Part shown: positions 63,597 through 64,000 of the stretch, in pieces
How positions within the stretch are numbered: position 1 is the stretch's first letter
Layout of the letters: each line of letters begins with the position of its first letter
Assembly (NCBI GenBank): GCA_037200985.1
Contig: JBBCGJ010000001.1
Coordinates: forward strand, 782,756-846,755
Direction: 5' to 3'
DNA length: 64,000 nucleotides
Source: Rhizomicrobium sp.
Lineage (GTDB): Bacteria; Pseudomonadota; Alphaproteobacteria; Micropepsales; Micropepsaceae
Made by a program: the position numbers and the translations under genes
Notes under the pieces: model-generated
Seen by the model: the letters and a program-made list of their open reading frames with translations, nothing else
Databases searched by the model: none
What the model was told of the DNA's origin: nothing

Positions 63597-64000
63597 TCAT
63601 CCCTCGCGATAGCGATAACCGACACCGTAGAGCGTCTCGATGGCGTCGAAATCGTCGTCCACCACCTTGAACTTCTTGCGCAGCCGCTTGATGTGGCTGT
63701 CGATGGTGCGGTCGTCGACATAGACCTGATCGTCATAGGCGGCATCCATCAGGCTGTCCCGGCTCTTCACGAAGCCCGGCCGCTGCGCCAGCGCCTGAAG
63801 GATCAGGAATTCGGTGACCGTGAGCCGGACCGGCTTGCCGTCCCAGGTGCATTCGTGGCGCTGCGGATCGAGCGCCAGCTTGCCGCGCACCAGCGCTTCC
63901 TTTTTGCCCTCCGGCCCGGGCGCGATGCCCTTGTTGGCCTCGGCGCGGCGGAGCACCGCCTTCACCCGCTCCAGCAGCAGGCGCTGCGAGAAGGGCTTGC
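63597..64000 (-). CDS. chvI: ChvI-type response regulator, 5' part outside window
   Basis: The C-terminal 133 residues of an OmpR/PhoB-family regulator. Frame continues to the window edge ([20 protein letters not shown] is the end of the receiver and linker). The winged-helix DNA-binding domain follows ([49 protein letters not shown]). Gene order (chvI before chvG and hprK) supports the name; the receiver domain with its Asp is outside. Confidence 0.93.
   Translation of the reverse strand, partial: KPFSQRLLLERVKAVLRRAEANKGIAPGPEGKKEALVRGKLALDPQRHECTWDGKPVRLTVTEFLILQALAQRPGFVKSRDSLMDAAYDDQVYVDDRTIDSHIKRLRKKFKVVDDDFDAIETLYGVGYRYREG

Overview
The window is about two thirds G+C, densely coded, and reads as one continuous piece of an alphaproteobacterial chromosome. 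The evidence is the family content. There is a DivL-type cell-cycle pseudokinase, a ChvG/ChvI-HprK-EIIA-HPr signalling block, AddAB in place of RecBCD, AmgK/MurU cell-wall recycling and a DUF1150 partner of Hsp20. There is also a zinc-ribbon protein of the TIGR02300 (FYDLN) type and the kdsD-lptC-lptA-lptB-rpoN-hpf-ptsN order. The exact order (Micropepsales, Caulobacterales, Rhizobiales or a relative) cannot be fixed from sequence reading alone.

Layout. 1-6.9 kb is accessory: a truncated SDR, a MarR/MFS pair, an unfamiliar methyltransferase-like gene behind a perfect operator-like palindrome, an IS630 element with a frameshifted transposase, a ZIP metal transporter and a histone-H1-like small protein. 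7-15.3 kb is the envelope and nitrogen-PTS block: rnd, kdsD, lptC, lptA, lptB, rpoN, a GAF histidine kinase, a short hpf and ptsN. 15.5-24 kb holds a DUF305/beta-propeller pair, a heat-shock unit (hsp20-DUF1150 with a sigma-32-like promoter), a fused pabB-pabC, an ArsR-SRPBCC-DUF1801 operon with its own operator, a GMC oxidoreductase with a Tat-type partner, and tRNA-Ala(GGC). 24-28.6 kb carries the TIGR02300 protein divergent from aroA-cmk-rpsA, closed by a strong terminator. An ISAs1-family element with an intact 10-bp target duplication follows. 30-33.6 kb holds a secreted VOC protein, a TfoX-like protein, a MASE1 histidine kinase, ihfB and a LapA-like protein. 33.6-39.6 kb is the run pyrF-trpF-trpB-trpA-accD-folC.

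From 39.7 kb the minus strand carries trxA and, upstream of it, tsaE-amgK-murU-addB-addA, whose genes overlap by a few bases. A plus-strand ferredoxin/ferredoxin-reductase pair interrupts it, then come divL, ahcY, ptsH, the EIIA-Man gene, hprK, chvG and the 3' part of chvI. Several plus-strand genes (MDR oxidoreductase; PH-like, ankyrin and DJ-1 proteins) lie inside what is normally a tighter block.

Working together: EIIA-Ntr (ptsN), HPr, EIIA-Man, HprK and ChvG/I form a regulatory phosphorelay linking carbon/nitrogen state to envelope stress. Lpt and KdsD supply lipopolysaccharide. AmgK/MurU salvage peptidoglycan sugars. AddAB repairs double-strand breaks. Several dispersed palindromic repeat families lie in the intergenic gaps, including inside lptB-rpoN and trpB-trpA. 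The best candidates for new biology are the operator-flanked methyltransferase gene, the sigma-54-like promoter ahead of the operon that contains rpoN, the tandem palindromes upstream of ahcY, and the lysine-rich protein with a conserved acidic tail. I saw no CRISPR array, phage or plasmid module.
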